From assembly GCA_013361065.1 (NCBI GenBank), contig JABWAK010000006.1, forward strand, positions 1-50,409: a stretch of DNA of 50,409 bases. Direction: 5' to 3'. Made by a program: the position numbers and the translations under genes. Each line of letters starts with the position of its first letter. Position 1 is the first letter of the stretch. Source of the DNA: Bacteroidota bacterium. GTDB taxonomy: Bacteria > Bacteroidota > Ignavibacteria > UBA10030 > UBA8401. The notes below the pieces were generated by a model. That model did not search any database, had not been told where the DNA came from, and saw only the letters and a list, made by a program, of their open reading frames with translations. Positions 42,455 to 50,127 of the stretch are shown here, piece after piece.

Positions 42455-42518
42455 CAATATTGTCGCACTGAGCGAAGTCTCCCGAAGGGATGCCTTCGGC
42501 AGAAGTGCGACAATATTG
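42455..42518. repeat. Cruciform repeat between mreB and mreC
   Basis: Perfect 15-base inverted arms CAATATTGTCGCACT (42455-42469) and AGTGCGACAATATTG (42504-42518) enclose an inner stem CCGAAGG/CCTTCGG (42482-42488 with 42493-42499, loop GATG). The internal CACTGAGCGAAGTC stretch resembles dispersed palindromic repeats of environmental Bacteroidota-like genomes. It looks like an inserted REP/MITE-type unit rather than a terminator. Confidence 0.7.
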
Positions 42519-42553
42519 AGCAAATAACTAAATACAGCACTGAACCGTATCGG

Positions 42554-43378
42554 ATGATCCAGCGTTTCTACCAATACCTCTTCCTCTTCAAAGAATACGT
42601 CATCCTGACGGCGCTCGTCTCCGTCTCCCTCATCCTGCTCGTGTTCAACGACAATCCCCAGGTCCGGCAGATCCGCTCGCTCACTGTCGGCACGCTCGGC
42701 GTGATCCAGCAGACCTTCTCCTTCATCCCCAATCTGACCGCACTGCAGCAGGAGAACGAACTGCTCCGCCGCGTGAATGTGGACCTGGCGGATGAAGTGA
42801 ACCTGCTGCGGGAGGCCCGGCTGGAGAACATCCGCCTCCGTTCCATGATCGCACTGCAGGAAACCTCGGTGACGCGGCTGACCGGTGCGAAGGTCGTGGC
42901 GAAGAACCTGAACCTCCTCCGGAACACTCTCACGCTGAATGTCGGGAGCGATGACAGCGTCCGGGTCGGGAATCCGATCGTGACCGGCGAAGGACTGGTG
43001 GGACGGATCGTGGCGGTGAGCGGCGGGTATTCGATCGGACAGCTGATCGTAAACGTCGATTTCCGCGCCAGCGCGAAGGTGCAGCGGAGCCGTGTGGACG
43101 GCATCGTGGCGTGGGACGGGAAGACCCTTCTGCTGAAGAATGTCTCCAAAACACAGGATGTGAAGGAAGGGGATGCCATCATCACCTCCGAGTACAGCAA
43201 CGCCTTCCCTCCCGGCATCAAGGTCGGTATCGTCAGCGCCATCAGTGAGATCCCCAACAGCCTCTTCCAGCGCATCGAAGTGGTCCCGACCGTGAACCTC
43301 ACCCAGACGGAGGAGGTCTTCGTTATGGATTTCGTCCCGAGTCTGGAACGGCTGTCGATCGAGCTCCAGAAGAAATGA
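42554..43378 (+). CDS. mreC: Rod shape-determining protein MreC
   Basis: A 274-residue protein with one N-terminal membrane helix (about 15-35), a coiled coil (about 60-100, ALQQENELLRRVNVDLADEV) and a C-terminal beta domain in the periplasm. VGNPIVTGEGLVGRIVAVS and GDAIITSEYSNAFPPGIKVG are typical MreC boxes. MreC links MreB to the wall synthases PBP2 and RodA. mreD, mrdA and rodA do not follow; the next gene is a LytS-type kinase after 10 bases. Confidence 0.92.
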   Translation: MIQRFYQYLFLFKEYVILTALVSVSLILLVFNDNPQVRQIRSLTVGTLGVIQQTFSFIPNLTALQQENELLRRVNVDLADEVNLLREARLENIRLRSMIALQETSVTRLTGAKVVAKNLNLLRNTLTLNVGSDDSVRVGNPIVTGEGLVGRIVAVSGGYSIGQLIVNVDFRASAKVQRSRVDGIVAWDGKTLLLKNVSKTQDVKEGDAIITSEYSNAFPPGIKVGIVSAISEIPNSLFQRIEVVPTVNLTQTEEVFVMDFVPSLERLSIELQKK

Positions 43379-43388
43379 CCGGTCACCC

Positions 43389-44486
43389 ATGGACCCGCGG
43401 ATGAACCGGCGTTCCCTGCAGATCCTCCTCTACCTCGCGTTCTGGACCCTCTTCGCACTGTACTTCACCAGCGAATCGTACATCTTTTATCAGACCCAGT
43501 CCACAGCGCAGTATACATTCTGGTTCATGTTCCTGCTGATCGTCCCCGAAGCGCTCGCCTGGATCCCGCTCGGACTGATCGCGATCGCTGCTGCGGACCG
43601 GTTCCCTTTCACACGCTCCACCTGGCTGCGGATAATGGCGGTGCACACCGCACTCTGTCTGGTGATCGCGCTCGTGCACAGCGTCATCCATGCCTACCTC
43701 GCCGGACTCATCGGCGTCTGCCAACAGATGCCGGCCTTCATCGGACGGCCGTTCGATCTTTCCGAGCATATCTCTTTCAACCTCGTGCTGCGGTTCCACC
43801 GGAATGTCCTGACCTACTGCGCCATCGTTGGTGCGGTCCAGGGACTGCGGTACTACGGCGCGTACCGTGACCGACAGCTTCACGCATCCATCCTCGAAAC
43901 ACAGCTGGCCGAGTCCCGGCTGCAGGCGCTGAAGCTGCAATTGCAGCCGCATTTCCTCTTCAATACCATGCATACGGTCTCCTCCCTCATCCACACCGAT
44001 CCGGATACGGCGCGCAGGATGCTGGTACGGCTGAGCGAACTGCTGCGGATGACGCTGACCGGTATGAACGTGCAGGAGCATACGCTGAACGAGGAGATGG
44101 TGCTGGTGGAGAAGTATCTGGAGATCGAGCGGACCCGATTCGAGGATAAGCTGCAGGTGGCGGTCGATATCGGTGACGGTACCGGCGAACTGCGCGTTCC
44201 GAACCTGCTGCTGCAGCCGCTGGTGGAGAATGCCGTCCGCCACGGCATCGAACGATCCTCCGCGCCCGGTACGGTCTCCATCACATCCCGCACCAGCAAC
44301 GGCATGCTGACGGTCCGGATCGGGAATCCGGGACCGATACGGAACGGCGCGGAACCCTCCCTGGGGATCGGACTCTCGTCCACGCGGGACCGTCTGCAGC
44401 AATTGTACGGCGACCGTTCCTCGTTCCGTTTGTTCGAGCAGAACGGACACACCATCGCTGAACTGACCATTCCGGTGCGTGCATGA
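43389..44486 (+). CDS. LytS-family sensor histidine kinase
   Basis: A 365-residue inner-membrane kinase. Four hydrophobic segments lie within the first 155 residues. The phosphorylated histidine is probably H188 in LQLQPHFLFNTMHTV, the hallmark of the His_kinase (LytS/YehU) family. The ATP-binding part has LLLQPLVENAVRHGIE (N box) and LGIGLSSTRDRL (G box). The sensor part is a plain multi-helix membrane domain without a recognised ligand module. Its stop codon overlaps the start of the LytTR regulator (ATGA), so they form a pair. It lies 10 bases after mreC, which may link the pair to envelope state. Confidence 0.92.
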   Translation: MDPRMNRRSLQILLYLAFWTLFALYFTSESYIFYQTQSTAQYTFWFMFLLIVPEALAWIPLGLIAIAAADRFPFTRSTWLRIMAVHTALCLVIALVHSVIHAYLAGLIGVCQQMPAFIGRPFDLSEHISFNLVLRFHRNVLTYCAIVGAVQGLRYYGAYRDRQLHASILETQLAESRLQALKLQLQPHFLFNTMHTVSSLIHTDPDTARRMLVRLSELLRMTLTGMNVQEHTLNEEMVLVEKYLEIERTRFEDKLQVAVDIGDGTGELRVPNLLLQPLVENAVRHGIERSSAPGTVSITSRTSNGMLTVRIGNPGPIRNGAEPSLGIGLSSTRDRLQQLYGDRSSFRLFEQNGHTIAELTIPVRA

Positions 44487-45232
44487 ATGTGATCATCGTC
44501 GAGGATGAACTGCATGCCAGGAACGCACTCCGCCGAACACTGGAGCGTCATGCCGATATGAAAGTGACTGCCGAGTGCAGCGACGGTGCATCGGCGCTCA
44601 CCGCCATCACCGCCCTCCGCCCTGACGTGGTCTTCCTTGACATCCGTATCCCTGATCCTGACGGATTCGCCCTGCTCCGGGCGCTTCCTGCCGGAACGAT
44701 GCCGCTGGTGGTCTTTGTGACCGCGTTCAGTGACCATGCCGTCCAGGCGTTCGACGTGAACGCGGTTGATTACATCGTGAAACCGTTCGAAGAGAGCAGG
44801 GTCGACCGGTCGTTGGACCGGATACGATCGCTCCGTGCCTCCGGAAGCATCACCGAGGAAGTGAAAAAGCTCGCCGCTGTGCTGAAGGAAATGGAACCGG
44901 AACGGAAACCGCAGATGCTGACCGTCAAGAACCGTGGAACACAGACACTCATCCCTTTGCACGAGATCGAATCGCTGGAAGCAGAGGGCGACTACGTCCG
45001 CATCACCGCCAGGGATGTCCATCTTGTCCATCTCACCCTGCAGCAGGCGCAGGAACAGCTCCCCCCGTCATTCGTCCGCATCCACCGTTCCGTGATCGTG
45101 AACAGCGCCATGATCAAAGAGCTCCGTTCGCGGCTTCGGGGGGATTATCTGATCCTCCTGCATTCCGGCCGGACCCTCCCGATGAGCCGGACCTATCGTA
45201 CAGCCCTCGAAAAGCTCGTCAGGAACGGGTAA
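44483..45232 (+). CDS. LytTR-family response regulator
   Basis: A 249-residue regulator. The receiver domain has the acidic pocket VEDE (6-9), phospho-acceptor D53 (VVFLDIRIPDPDGF), T80 and K100 (YIVKPFEE). The C-terminal LytTR DNA-binding domain spans about 146-247 (PLHEIESLEAEGDYVRI, FVRIHRSVIVN). Such regulators act as dimers on direct repeats and often control envelope or secretion genes. It overlaps the kinase gene by 4 bases. The next gene downstream, 129 bases away, encodes a type IX secreted protein and could be a target, but no repeat was identified there. Confidence 0.93.
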   Translation: MNVIIVEDELHARNALRRTLERHADMKVTAECSDGASALTAITALRPDVVFLDIRIPDPDGFALLRALPAGTMPLVVFVTAFSDHAVQAFDVNAVDYIVKPFEESRVDRSLDRIRSLRASGSITEEVKKLAAVLKEMEPERKPQMLTVKNRGTQTLIPLHEIESLEAEGDYVRITARDVHLVHLTLQQAQEQLPPSFVRIHRSVIVNSAMIKELRSRLRGDYLILLHSGRTLPMSRTYRTALEKLVRNG

Positions 45233-45361
45233 AAACGCTCCCTCAATCCGACCGTTCTGCCGTCCCAACCATCCGTTCCGCCGAAATCCTGTTTGTCCGC
45301 GCCTCCCCATGCCGTATGTTGTTCTCACACTGTCATTCAACCATCACGAATCGAGGACACC

Positions 45362-46666
45362 ATGCATCGTCGGACCATCCTTTTTCTGATCGCAGTACTA
45401 TTCCACCAGGCACCGGGGCAGCAATGGCGGAATGCAGCCGCCACCCCTGTTCCTGTCCGTGCCGGTAACACCGCATCGTACGTCTCCGGCGATACCGCAG
45501 TGATGTATATCGTCTCCGGACGGAGCCTGAATGACCTGATGACGACCGCCGTTCAGCGGTACGATGTGAAGAGCAACAGCTGGTCGAAGGTTGCGGCACA
45601 TCCGACCGGGCTGCTCGGCGGGGCGACGGCTGTTCTGAAGGATTCACTCTACGTGATCGGCGGCGTGATCGATCCTCCCGGTTCCGGTGAATCGACTGTC
45701 TGGAAGTACAGCATCCGGGAGAATGTCTGGAAGACCGCGCAGCCGCTCCCGCTCTACCACGGCGATGCGAAAGCGGTCGCCTATCAGGACAGTCTCATCT
45801 ATATCGCCGGCGGGTTCAACGGTTCCTCCCCTGCATTGGTGCTGGTCTACAATGCACGGACCGACCGATGGCGGTACGCCACCGGAATCCCGTCACCCTC
45901 CCAGCTCAATTTCGGCGGATTCTCGATCGCAGGTGACACGCTGGTGTACATCGGCGGGACGAATGCATTCTTTTCGGCGTCCTACTATAACGACGTCTAT
46001 CTCGGCGTGATCGACCAGAATGACCGAGCGAAGATCGTCTGGACCAAAGGCGCACCGTTCCCGGGTGCGACCCGGACCTTCTTCGATGCCAATCAATGGC
46101 AGAACGGTATCATCATGACCGGCGGGAGTACGAACAACACCTTTTCGACCCGTTCGGACGAACAGTATCATTTTGACGCCGGACGGAACGTCTGGACGAA
46201 ACTTCCGAACAAGCCGACCGCATGGCTGACCGGACAGAGTGCATCCGTGAAACTCCCGAACGGGGAATGGCAGCATATCTGTGCCAGCGGATACGGCGCG
46301 GCGGGGTATCTGACAAGCACTGAGATCTTCTCCAACGCACCGGTCTCGGTAAAAAAAAATGATGCATCGTTCCGGTCCTTCGCAACGCTCGATGTGTATC
46401 CCAATCCGTTCAATCCGGAAACAACGGTCAGATACACGCTCGAAAGACCGGCATCGGTGCAGATCAGCATCATGGATATCATGGGAAGGGTGGTCTTTCA
46501 AACCGTTCCTGAACGGAAGGACGGGGGTTCCTATATGCTGCGGTGGAACGGTCAGGATGGAAGCGGCCGCGGTCTGGCCTCCGGGACCTATCTTGTAACA
46601 TTGCGGGATGCTGCAGGCACCAATGGGAACGGGATCGCGACAACGAAAATTCTTTTGGTCCGGTAG
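45362..46666 (+). CDS. Kelch-like secreted protein with type IX sorting domain
   Basis: A 434-residue exported protein starting at ATG 45362 (signal peptide about 1-20, ending APGQQW). Residues about 25-330 contain kelch-type repeats, each with a GG-containing strand and a conserved W: YIVSGRSLND, LYVIGGVIDPP, IYIAGGFNGS, VYIGGTNAF and IIMTGGSTNN. They would form a beta-propeller. Residues 343-434 are a type IX secretion C-terminal domain: VYPNPFNPETTVRYTL, then VQISIMDIMGRVV and LASGTYLVTLRD, ending KILLVR. Such proteins are moved across the outer membrane and attached or released. Function of the propeller is unknown. This is the best taxonomic marker in the window. Confidence 0.92.
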   Translation: MHRRTILFLIAVLFHQAPGQQWRNAAATPVPVRAGNTASYVSGDTAVMYIVSGRSLNDLMTTAVQRYDVKSNSWSKVAAHPTGLLGGATAVLKDSLYVIGGVIDPPGSGESTVWKYSIRENVWKTAQPLPLYHGDAKAVAYQDSLIYIAGGFNGSSPALVLVYNARTDRWRYATGIPSPSQLNFGGFSIAGDTLVYIGGTNAFFSASYYNDVYLGVIDQNDRAKIVWTKGAPFPGATRTFFDANQWQNGIIMTGGSTNNTFSTRSDEQYHFDAGRNVWTKLPNKPTAWLTGQSASVKLPNGEWQHICASGYGAAGYLTSTEIFSNAPVSVKKNDASFRSFATLDVYPNPFNPETTVRYTLERPASVQISIMDIMGRVVFQTVPERKDGGSYMLRWNGQDGSGRGLASGTYLVTLRDAAGTNGNGIATTKILLVR

Positions 46667-46690
46667 CTGTCTCGCTGATGACTGCTTTAG

Positions 46691-46731
46691 CATCCTCGAC
46701 CGGACTGTTCCGCAGTCCGGTCGATGTTTTT
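46691..46731 (+). terminator. Terminator after the T9SS cargo gene
   Basis: CGACCGGACT (46697-46706) pairs perfectly with AGTCCGGTCG (46714-46723) around a 7-base loop. CATC/GATG extends the stem after a two-base bulge, and TTTTT follows. Confidence 0.82.
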
Positions 46732-46748
46732 CAGGCGGGAATTCTTCC

Positions 46749-47177
46749 TTACAACGGTTTCACGGATGAAGTTTCGTACAGCACTCCCCCGTCCACCGGG
46801 TGCTGCTGCGGATTGATATCAAGTTTGACAGGATAGCCAAGGTCAGGATGGTATTCCACGATCAGAGAATCGGACCCCGGGTTCCGGATGATGGAGAACA
46901 GGGAATCGATCGGTAGGTAGGTCCGCGTTTGCGGGTAGGACAGCATCGTGGAATCGCTCAGGCGCATCACAGAGAATATTGTATCCTGTTTGACGATAAC
47001 CTTCATCCGTGTTCCGCCGTCTATGCAGAAACAGACGCGCACCTGTTCCATACTATAGGAATGCAGGTTCTGCATCTTCCACCGCTCGTACGGTGCGGAA
47101 GGTGCCGGAGCATCAGCAGCATCATCGCATCCTGTCAGAAGGATGATCGATAACAGTATGAGAATGTGGTTACGCAT
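46749..47177 (-). CDS. Lipoprotein with DUF6174-like domain
   Basis: A 142-residue lipoprotein starting at ATG 47177 (lipobox LLTGCDD, Cys17). The mature part, NLHSYSMEQVRVCFCIDGG followed by KVIVKQDTIFSVM, a threonine-rich stretch and PIDSLFSIIR, matches the small DUF6174 family, in which a Y-S/T-x-x-Q...CFC start precedes two strands and a helix. No enzymatic function is known. Its first 8 bases overlap the preceding DUF2306 gene end, so they are co-transcribed. The earlier in-frame start lies inside that gene and lacks a lipobox at the right place. Confidence 0.75.
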   Translation of the reverse strand: MRNHILILLSIILLTGCDDAADAPAPSAPYERWKMQNLHSYSMEQVRVCFCIDGGTRMKVIVKQDTIFSVMRLSDSTMLSYPQTRTYLPIDSLFSIIRNPGSDSLIVEYHPDLGYPVKLDINPQQHPVDGGVLYETSSVKPL

Positions 47178-47826
47178 GATCTTCTCCTTTCTGTGCACGG
47201 AACCGTGAACCGGACAGACGCCATTCCACAACAGCGGCGTTGATCCCCCACCCGGCCGCCATGCTGATGGTCCGGAATGTTTCATTGTGATAGTCCGGCA
47301 GTAACAACCAGGGGATATGAGTCAGTACCTGTGTGCCGGCGCCGAGTCCAAGCGCATACGCCCGCATCATCCATGCCCGGTGTCGCGCCACATCCTTCTT
47401 GAGGATCGCGATTGTGGCAACGATCAGTCCGTACGTCATCACAGCACCGACACCGATGCGGATGAGATACAGTCCCTGACCATCATACTGCGGCCAGGGA
47501 TAGAAGAATGTCATCCAGAGCCCGCTTACGGATGCGATCAGTCCGGCCGGCACCAGCACTCTGCCGGACCAGCGGTGCCAGGCAGGATACCGGGAACGGA
47601 TACGCGGAACGAACTGGAAAGCACCCAGCATGCAATAGACGACGACACTGACGATATGCAATGCCGCCGGGACCGGCGCGGTCAGGAAGCGCGCATTCTC
47701 CGGCGTGACAGCCGCGCCCTGAGCGATCTGCAGCAGGCGGACCGTTCCGGCGATGGCGGGAACAAGGGATAAGAGCAGCAATCCGGCAGGAAGCCGCCAG
47801 AGTCGAAGGGTCTGGTTCAAGGTCAC
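47170..47826 (-). CDS. DUF2306-type integral membrane protein
   Basis: A 218-residue protein with about six hydrophobic segments (LPAGLLLLSLVPAIAG, LHIVSVVVYCMLGAFQF, VPAGLIASVSGLWMTFF and others). The central H-R-W-S-G-R motif (YPAWHRWSGRVLVP), with RHRAWMMRAYALGLGA further on, is typical of DUF2306, whose histidines resemble those of heme-binding membrane proteins. No function is established. Its end overlaps the DUF6174 lipoprotein start, and it starts 10 bases beyond the rluD-family stop. Confidence 0.75.
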   Translation of the reverse strand: MTLNQTLRLWRLPAGLLLLSLVPAIAGTVRLLQIAQGAAVTPENARFLTAPVPAALHIVSVVVYCMLGAFQFVPRIRSRYPAWHRWSGRVLVPAGLIASVSGLWMTFFYPWPQYDGQGLYLIRIGVGAVMTYGLIVATIAILKKDVARHRAWMMRAYALGLGAGTQVLTHIPWLLLPDYHNETFRTISMAAGWGINAAVVEWRLSGSRFRAQKGEDHA

Positions 47827-47836
47827 GGTCGGGCTG

Positions 47837-48838
47837 TCAGTGATTGGAGGTGAGTTTGCGTTCCCGCAGCAACGCGAGGATGTCGAGCATATCCTTCGGT
47901 AGCTCGCTGTCGAAGCGCATCATCTTTTTGGTGTGCGGGTGGACGAATCCGAGTTTCTTGGCATGCAGCGCCTGGCGCGGCATCATGGCGAGCAGGTTCT
48001 TCACCTCGGCCAGCTTCTTCCCTTCGATGCCGCCGATCATGATCTGGTCCCCGCCGTACGTCGCATCGCCGAAGACGGGATGATTGATATGCGCGCAATG
48101 CACACGGATCTGATGGGTCCGTCCGGTATGCAGATGCAGGCGGATGAGCGTAACGTACTCGAACTGTTCGATCACCTCATAATCGGTCACGGCGTTCTTC
48201 CCGTCCGCCACGACCGCCACTTTCTTCCGGTCGCTCTTGCTCCGTCCCAGCGGCGCATCGATCGTCCCGCTCTCCTGTTTGAACCGTCCCCACACCACGG
48301 CGTGATACTCCCGCTCCGATGTCTTGGCGGCGAACTGCTTTGCCAGCTTTTGATGCGTCGTCTCATCCTTCGCCACCACCAATAGCCCGCTCGTATCCTT
48401 ATCCAGCCGGTGCACGATGCCGGGCCGGACGATGTCGAACTCCTCGTCCTCTTCCGCATGCAGCTGCGAGAGCTGTTCGGAGTGATGCATCAACGCATTC
48501 ACCAGGGTGCCGGAATAATTCTTATACGCGGGATGGGTCACCATACCGGCCGGTTTGTTCACTACCAGCAGATAGTCATCCTCATGGACGATCTCCAGCG
48601 GGATATCCTCCGCTTTCACTTCGGGCGGGTCGGGACGGGAAAGATTCACCGTGATCAGGTCCTCGGGCAGCACCACATAGCTCGGTTTGACATTCTTCCC
48701 GTTCACCAACACTTCGCCGTTCTTGATCGCCTCCTGGACTTTGTTGCGCGTGGCGTTCTCCGTCCGGTTGGTCAGGTACACATCCAGCCGTTCCTTGGTC
48801 TGTCCGGGAGGAACATGTATCTCAAAGTGATTCTTCAT
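47837..48838 (-). CDS. rluD: RluD-family 23S rRNA pseudouridine synthase
   Basis: A 333-residue enzyme that converts uridines of large ribosomal RNA to pseudouridine. The start is ATG 48838. Residues about 12-70 form an S4 RNA-binding domain (ERLDVYLTNRTENATRN). The catalytic aspartate is D146 in VHRLDKDTSGLL. HTGRTHQIRVHCAHINHPVFGD is the second signature. About 20 residues near 267-290 (IMIGGIEGKKLAEVK) are an extra loop. RluA or RluC specificity cannot be excluded by motif alone. Confidence 0.9.
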   Translation of the reverse strand: MKNHFEIHVPPGQTKERLDVYLTNRTENATRNKVQEAIKNGEVLVNGKNVKPSYVVLPEDLITVNLSRPDPPEVKAEDIPLEIVHEDDYLLVVNKPAGMVTHPAYKNYSGTLVNALMHHSEQLSQLHAEEDEEFDIVRPGIVHRLDKDTSGLLVVAKDETTHQKLAKQFAAKTSEREYHAVVWGRFKQESGTIDAPLGRSKSDRKKVAVVADGKNAVTDYEVIEQFEYVTLIRLHLHTGRTHQIRVHCAHINHPVFGDATYGGDQIMIGGIEGKKLAEVKNLLAMMPRQALHAKKLGFVHPHTKKMMRFDSELPKDMLDILALLRERKLTSNH

Positions 48839-48862
48839 CGGAACGCGAATGTGTAGGTGGAG

Positions 48863-48891
48863 AAAAAAAGATGCTCGCATCGGCGAGCATC
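48863..48891 (-). terminator. Terminator after lspA
   Basis: GATGCTCGC (48870-48878) and GCGAGCATC (48883-48891) form a perfect 9-bp stem with a 4-base loop. On the minus strand seven T residues follow (48869-48863). It separates ileS-dksA-lspA from the rluD-family gene. Confidence 0.93.
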
Positions 48892-48982
48892 AGGGAAGTC
48901 TCAGGAAGATCTATGAACGAACATTGTCAATAGTGGATGGTCGCATGGAATCCAACGAACCAGTTCCGATCGACAGCAAGAA

Positions 48983-49594
48983 TTACGCTGTTGGATTGGA
49001 CTCCGTCGTTGACCCGCTCTCCTGCGCGGCAGCAGCAGCGGCCGCTTCCTGTTCCTGGTCCACGAACGACCGGTGGAAGAGGAGCATCATCAGCACGCCG
49101 ACGGAGACCGCCGCATCCGCGATATTGAACACCCAGAAGCGCTGCAGCGTGAAGCCCCAGAGGTCGATGTTGATGAAATCGACATCGATGAAATCGACCA
49201 CTTTCCCGTGGAACAGCGCCGATTCTCCGTAGATCACTCCGTAGAAGGTACGGTCGATCAGGTTGCCGATCGCTCCTCCCAGGATGAGCGCCAGCGAGAG
49301 ACGGAACAGCAATTTTTCCCGTCGGAGCAGATAGAGATAGAAGAAGATGCCGATGCTGGCCACGATGGAGAAAAGGGTCAGGAACAGCTTGCCGTCCACC
49401 ACTTCGATGCCGAACGCCATGCCCGGATTCTCGATGAAGGTGATACGGAGGAAGTCCCCGGCAACGGGAATGGACGTGCCGAGCTGCATCCCTTTCAGGG
49501 AAATGCCGAGCGACGGGACCTCGAGCCCCTTGATCATGAACTTCGTGATCTGGTCCGCGATGACGATAAAGAACGTGACGAACAGGACTCTCAC
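48983..49594 (-). CDS. lspA: Lipoprotein signal peptidase
   Basis: A 203-residue inner-membrane aspartic peptidase that cuts the signal peptide of prolipoproteins. I choose the GTG at 49594, 2 bases after the stop of the preceding gene, because the longer frame reads back through it. Four membrane helices are visible. The conserved boxes are FIENPGMAFGI, GGAIGNLIDR with D114, and WVFNIADAAVSVG with D160; these two aspartates are the catalytic pair. The Ala/Glu-rich tail after about 178 is not conserved. It would process the lipoproteins at 2627, 20518, 23107 and 46749. The ileS-lspA linkage is classical. Confidence 0.95.
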   Translation of the reverse strand: MRVLFVTFFIVIADQITKFMIKGLEVPSLGISLKGMQLGTSIPVAGDFLRITFIENPGMAFGIEVVDGKLFLTLFSIVASIGIFFYLYLLRREKLLFRLSLALILGGAIGNLIDRTFYGVIYGESALFHGKVVDFIDVDFINIDLWGFTLQRFWVFNIADAAVSVGVLMMLLFHRSFVDQEQEAAAAAAAQESGSTTESNPTA

Positions 49595-49596
49595 AG

Positions 49597-50115
49597 TTAC
49601 ATCGACCCCTTCTTCAGGTTCTTGCATTCGATGCAGAGCTGCGCATGGGGGACCGCTTCCAGGCGCGCCTTGGGGATGAGCTTGCCGCACTGGATGCAGA
49701 ATCCGTACGTTCCTTTGTCGATGCGTTTGAGCGCATCATCCAGATAATTGAGGAACTTCCCTTCGCGCGAGGCGAACAGGAAGGTCTTCTCGCGCTCCAT
49801 GGCGTCGGTCCCCTGCTCCATGTGCATGGAGTAGGTCGAGTTCTCGCTGGCGTACTCGCCGGTCGTCACGTCCATCATGCTCTCCTTCAGGATGGAGAGC
49901 TCCTCGAGGATCTCCTTCCGCTTCTCCACGATGATCTTCCGGAAGTACTCCAGTTCCCGGGCGCTGTACCCCTTCACCGGCTTCTTCTTGACCGGAACCG
50001 GTGCCGCCTTCTTCGCCGCCGCTTTCGGGGCCGCGGAGGGACGCGGGCTTCTGGCCTTCGTCTTCGCCGCCGTCTTCGCCGGTCTCTTCTTCACCGCGGT
50101 CTTCGTCTTTGCCAT
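49597..50115 (-). CDS. TraR/DksA-type zinc-finger protein with basic N-terminal tail
   Basis: A 172-residue protein. Residues 1-48 are a Lys/Ala/Pro tail (KTAVKKRPAKTAAKTKARS), histone-like in composition. Residues about 50-130 form the DksA-type coiled coil (YFRKIIVEKRKEILEELS). The zinc finger is C140, C143, C161 and C164 (GFCIQCGKLIPKARLEAVP). DksA-type proteins enter the RNA polymerase secondary channel and tune rRNA and stress transcription. It lies between ileS and lspA, an order seen in many bacteria. The tail may give DNA or RNA affinity. Confidence 0.9.
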   Translation of the reverse strand: MAKTKTAVKKRPAKTAAKTKARSPRPSAAPKAAAKKAAPVPVKKKPVKGYSARELEYFRKIIVEKRKEILEELSILKESMMDVTTGEYASENSTYSMHMEQGTDAMEREKTFLFASREGKFLNYLDDALKRIDKGTYGFCIQCGKLIPKARLEAVPHAQLCIECKNLKKGSM

Positions 50116-50127
50116 GTCGGATCCTTG

